DNA of 46,254 bases from positions 1-46,254 of the forward strand of contig NZ_JAGXJW010000063.1 of the NCBI RefSeq assembly GCF_019091135.1, written 5' to 3'. The position numbers and the translations under genes are program-made. Positions within the stretch are counted from its first letter, which is position 1. Every line of letters begins with the position of its first letter. This document shows, one piece after another, positions 45,482 through 46,254 of this stretch. Source of the DNA: Cohnella sp. GbtcB17. Lineage in GTDB: Bacteria; Bacillota; Bacilli; Paenibacillales; Paenibacillaceae. The notes below the pieces were generated by a model. The model was given only the letters and a program-made list of their open reading frames with translations. It was not told the origin of the DNA and ran no database searches.

Positions 45482-46254
45482 ATGTCGATCATGAACCGGG
45501 CGCTGCCCGGCAGCCGCAAAGTGTATGTAAACGGAGACGGAGGCGTTCGCGTGCCGATGCGCGAGATTCGCCTCTCCGACAGCACGGCGAGGGACGGCTC
45601 CTCGCAGCCGAACGAGCCGCTGCTCGTTTACGATTCCAGCGGTCCTTATACGGACGACGGCTACGAAGCCGATATCCGAAAAGGACTGCCGACGATCAGG
45701 GACGAATGGATCGCGGCCAGAGAGGATACGTTCGAATACGACGGAAGGGAGTCCGTGCCGTCAGACGACGGCTTCCGATCCGAGACAAGCGCCCGCTCGC
45801 AAGGCGCGCCGGCGTATCCGGGGCTTAAGCGCAGGCCGCGCCGGGCGGCGGAAAGGCGCAATATTACGCAGCTCCACTATGCGCGCCGCGGCATCGTCAC
45901 GCCCGAAATGGCCTATATCGCCGTCCGGGAGGGCGTGTCGTCCGAGTTCGTACGAGACGAGGTGGCGGCCGGGCGCGCCGTTATTCCTGCCAACGTCAAT
46001 CATCCGGAATGCGAACCGATGATTATCGGACGGCATTTTCACGTGAAAATCAACGCCAATATCGGCAACTCCGCCGTCGTCTCCTCCATCGAGGAGGAAG
46101 TGGAAAAAATGACGTGGGCGACCCGCTGGGGCGCGGATACGATCATGGATCTGTCGACGGGCAAAAACATTCACGCGACCCGCGAATGGATTCTGCGCAA
46201 CGCCCCGGTTCCCGTGGGCACAGTGCCTATTTACCAGGCGCTCGAAAAAGTCGG
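45482..46254 (+). CDS. thiC: Phosphomethylpyrimidine synthase ThiC (5' part, runs off the window)
   Basis: ThiC rearranges 5-aminoimidazole ribotide to HMP phosphate, the pyrimidine part of thiamine, as a radical-SAM enzyme. The 257 codons present include the N-terminal LPGSRKVYVNGDGGVRVPMREI, a SGPYTDDGY segment, and the highly conserved core QLHYARRGIVTPEMAYIAVREG, RAVIPANVNHPECEPMIIG, KINANIGNSAVVSSIEEEVEKMTWATRWGADTIMDLSTGKNIHATREWILRNAPVPVGTVPIYQALEKV. The C-terminal CxxCxxxxC cluster site is beyond the window. Two in-frame starts each have a good site: ATG 45482 (AGGGAGG 11-17 bases upstream) and ATG 45452 (GGAGG, seven bases upstream), the latter adding ten residues. It is controlled by the upstream TPP riboswitch. 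Confidence 0.95.
   Translation, partial: MSIMNRALPGSRKVYVNGDGGVRVPMREIRLSDSTARDGSSQPNEPLLVYDSSGPYTDDGYEADIRKGLPTIRDEWIAAREDTFEYDGRESVPSDDGFRSETSARSQGAPAYPGLKRRPRRAAERRNITQLHYARRGIVTPEMAYIAVREGVSSEFVRDEVAAGRAVIPANVNHPECEPMIIGRHFHVKINANIGNSAVVSSIEEEVEKMTWATRWGADTIMDLSTGKNIHATREWILRNAPVPVGTVPIYQALEKV

Overview
The window comes from a GC-rich Gram-positive bacterium, most likely of the family Paenibacillaceae (Cohnella- or Paenibacillus-like). The support is the B. subtilis-like backbone order accD-accA-pyk-fxsA-citZ-icd-mdh-phoPR, strong GGAGG ribosome sites, frequent GTG/TTG starts, YesM/YesN-LplBC type transport loci and Bacillus-type regulatory signals (Pho boxes, cre, CcpC-like dyad, TPP riboswitch). 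Genus is inference. Nearly every base between 470 and 43,540 is coding or a recognisable signal; no rRNA, tRNA, CRISPR, prophage or insertion sequence was seen.

Layout. 0.4-5.7 kb: a small conserved-looking protein, accD/accA (overlapping), pyruvate kinase with a C-terminal PEP-utilising domain (pfkA, normally between accA and pyk, is absent), a hotdog thioesterase and FxsA. 5.7-10.3 kb: a polyphosphate island (ppk, a 53-residue protein, convergent ppx, a 103-residue protein). 10.4-14.4 kb: citZ, icd, mdh. 14.4-19.6 kb: two peptidases, an ECF sigma/anti-sigma pair on the minus strand, a small membrane protein and a YfbR-like nucleotidase. 19.7-22.5 kb: phoR then phoP, in reversed order. 22.6-29.8 kb: a molybdopterin oxidoreductase, a 9 x 51-bp tandem repeat, then a peroxide/thiol block (PerR-like regulator, OmpR-family regulator with a degenerate receiver, thioredoxin reductase, 2-Cys peroxiredoxin, nitroreductase) and a lipoprotein. 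29.9-32.7 kb: flavin reductase, HMGL-like aldolase, small unknown, gamma-glutamylcyclotransferase-like protein. 32.8-36.1 kb: CopC-CopD fusion in one apparent operon with a NarL-type two-component system. 36.2-43.5 kb: YesM/YesN two-component system and an LplBC-type ABC importer with its lipoprotein, carrying two cre-like sites. 43.7-46.3 kb: YcnI-like protein, an 8-hairpin 52-bp tandem repeat, TPP riboswitch and the start of thiC.

The strongest unexplained signals are 11-bp-phased direct-repeat arrays of the kind bound by OmpR/PhoP-family regulators. One precedes ppk (five phased hexamers), one precedes the 53-residue gene after ppk, one lies between phoR and phoP, and a very regular four-copy TTCAT array lies between the pseudo-receiver regulator and trxB. 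Together they suggest that polyphosphate synthesis and a small unknown protein belong to the local Pho regulon. They also suggest that the PerR-coupled pseudo-receiver regulator, or PhoP, controls thioredoxin reductase. These are inferences from sequence pattern only.
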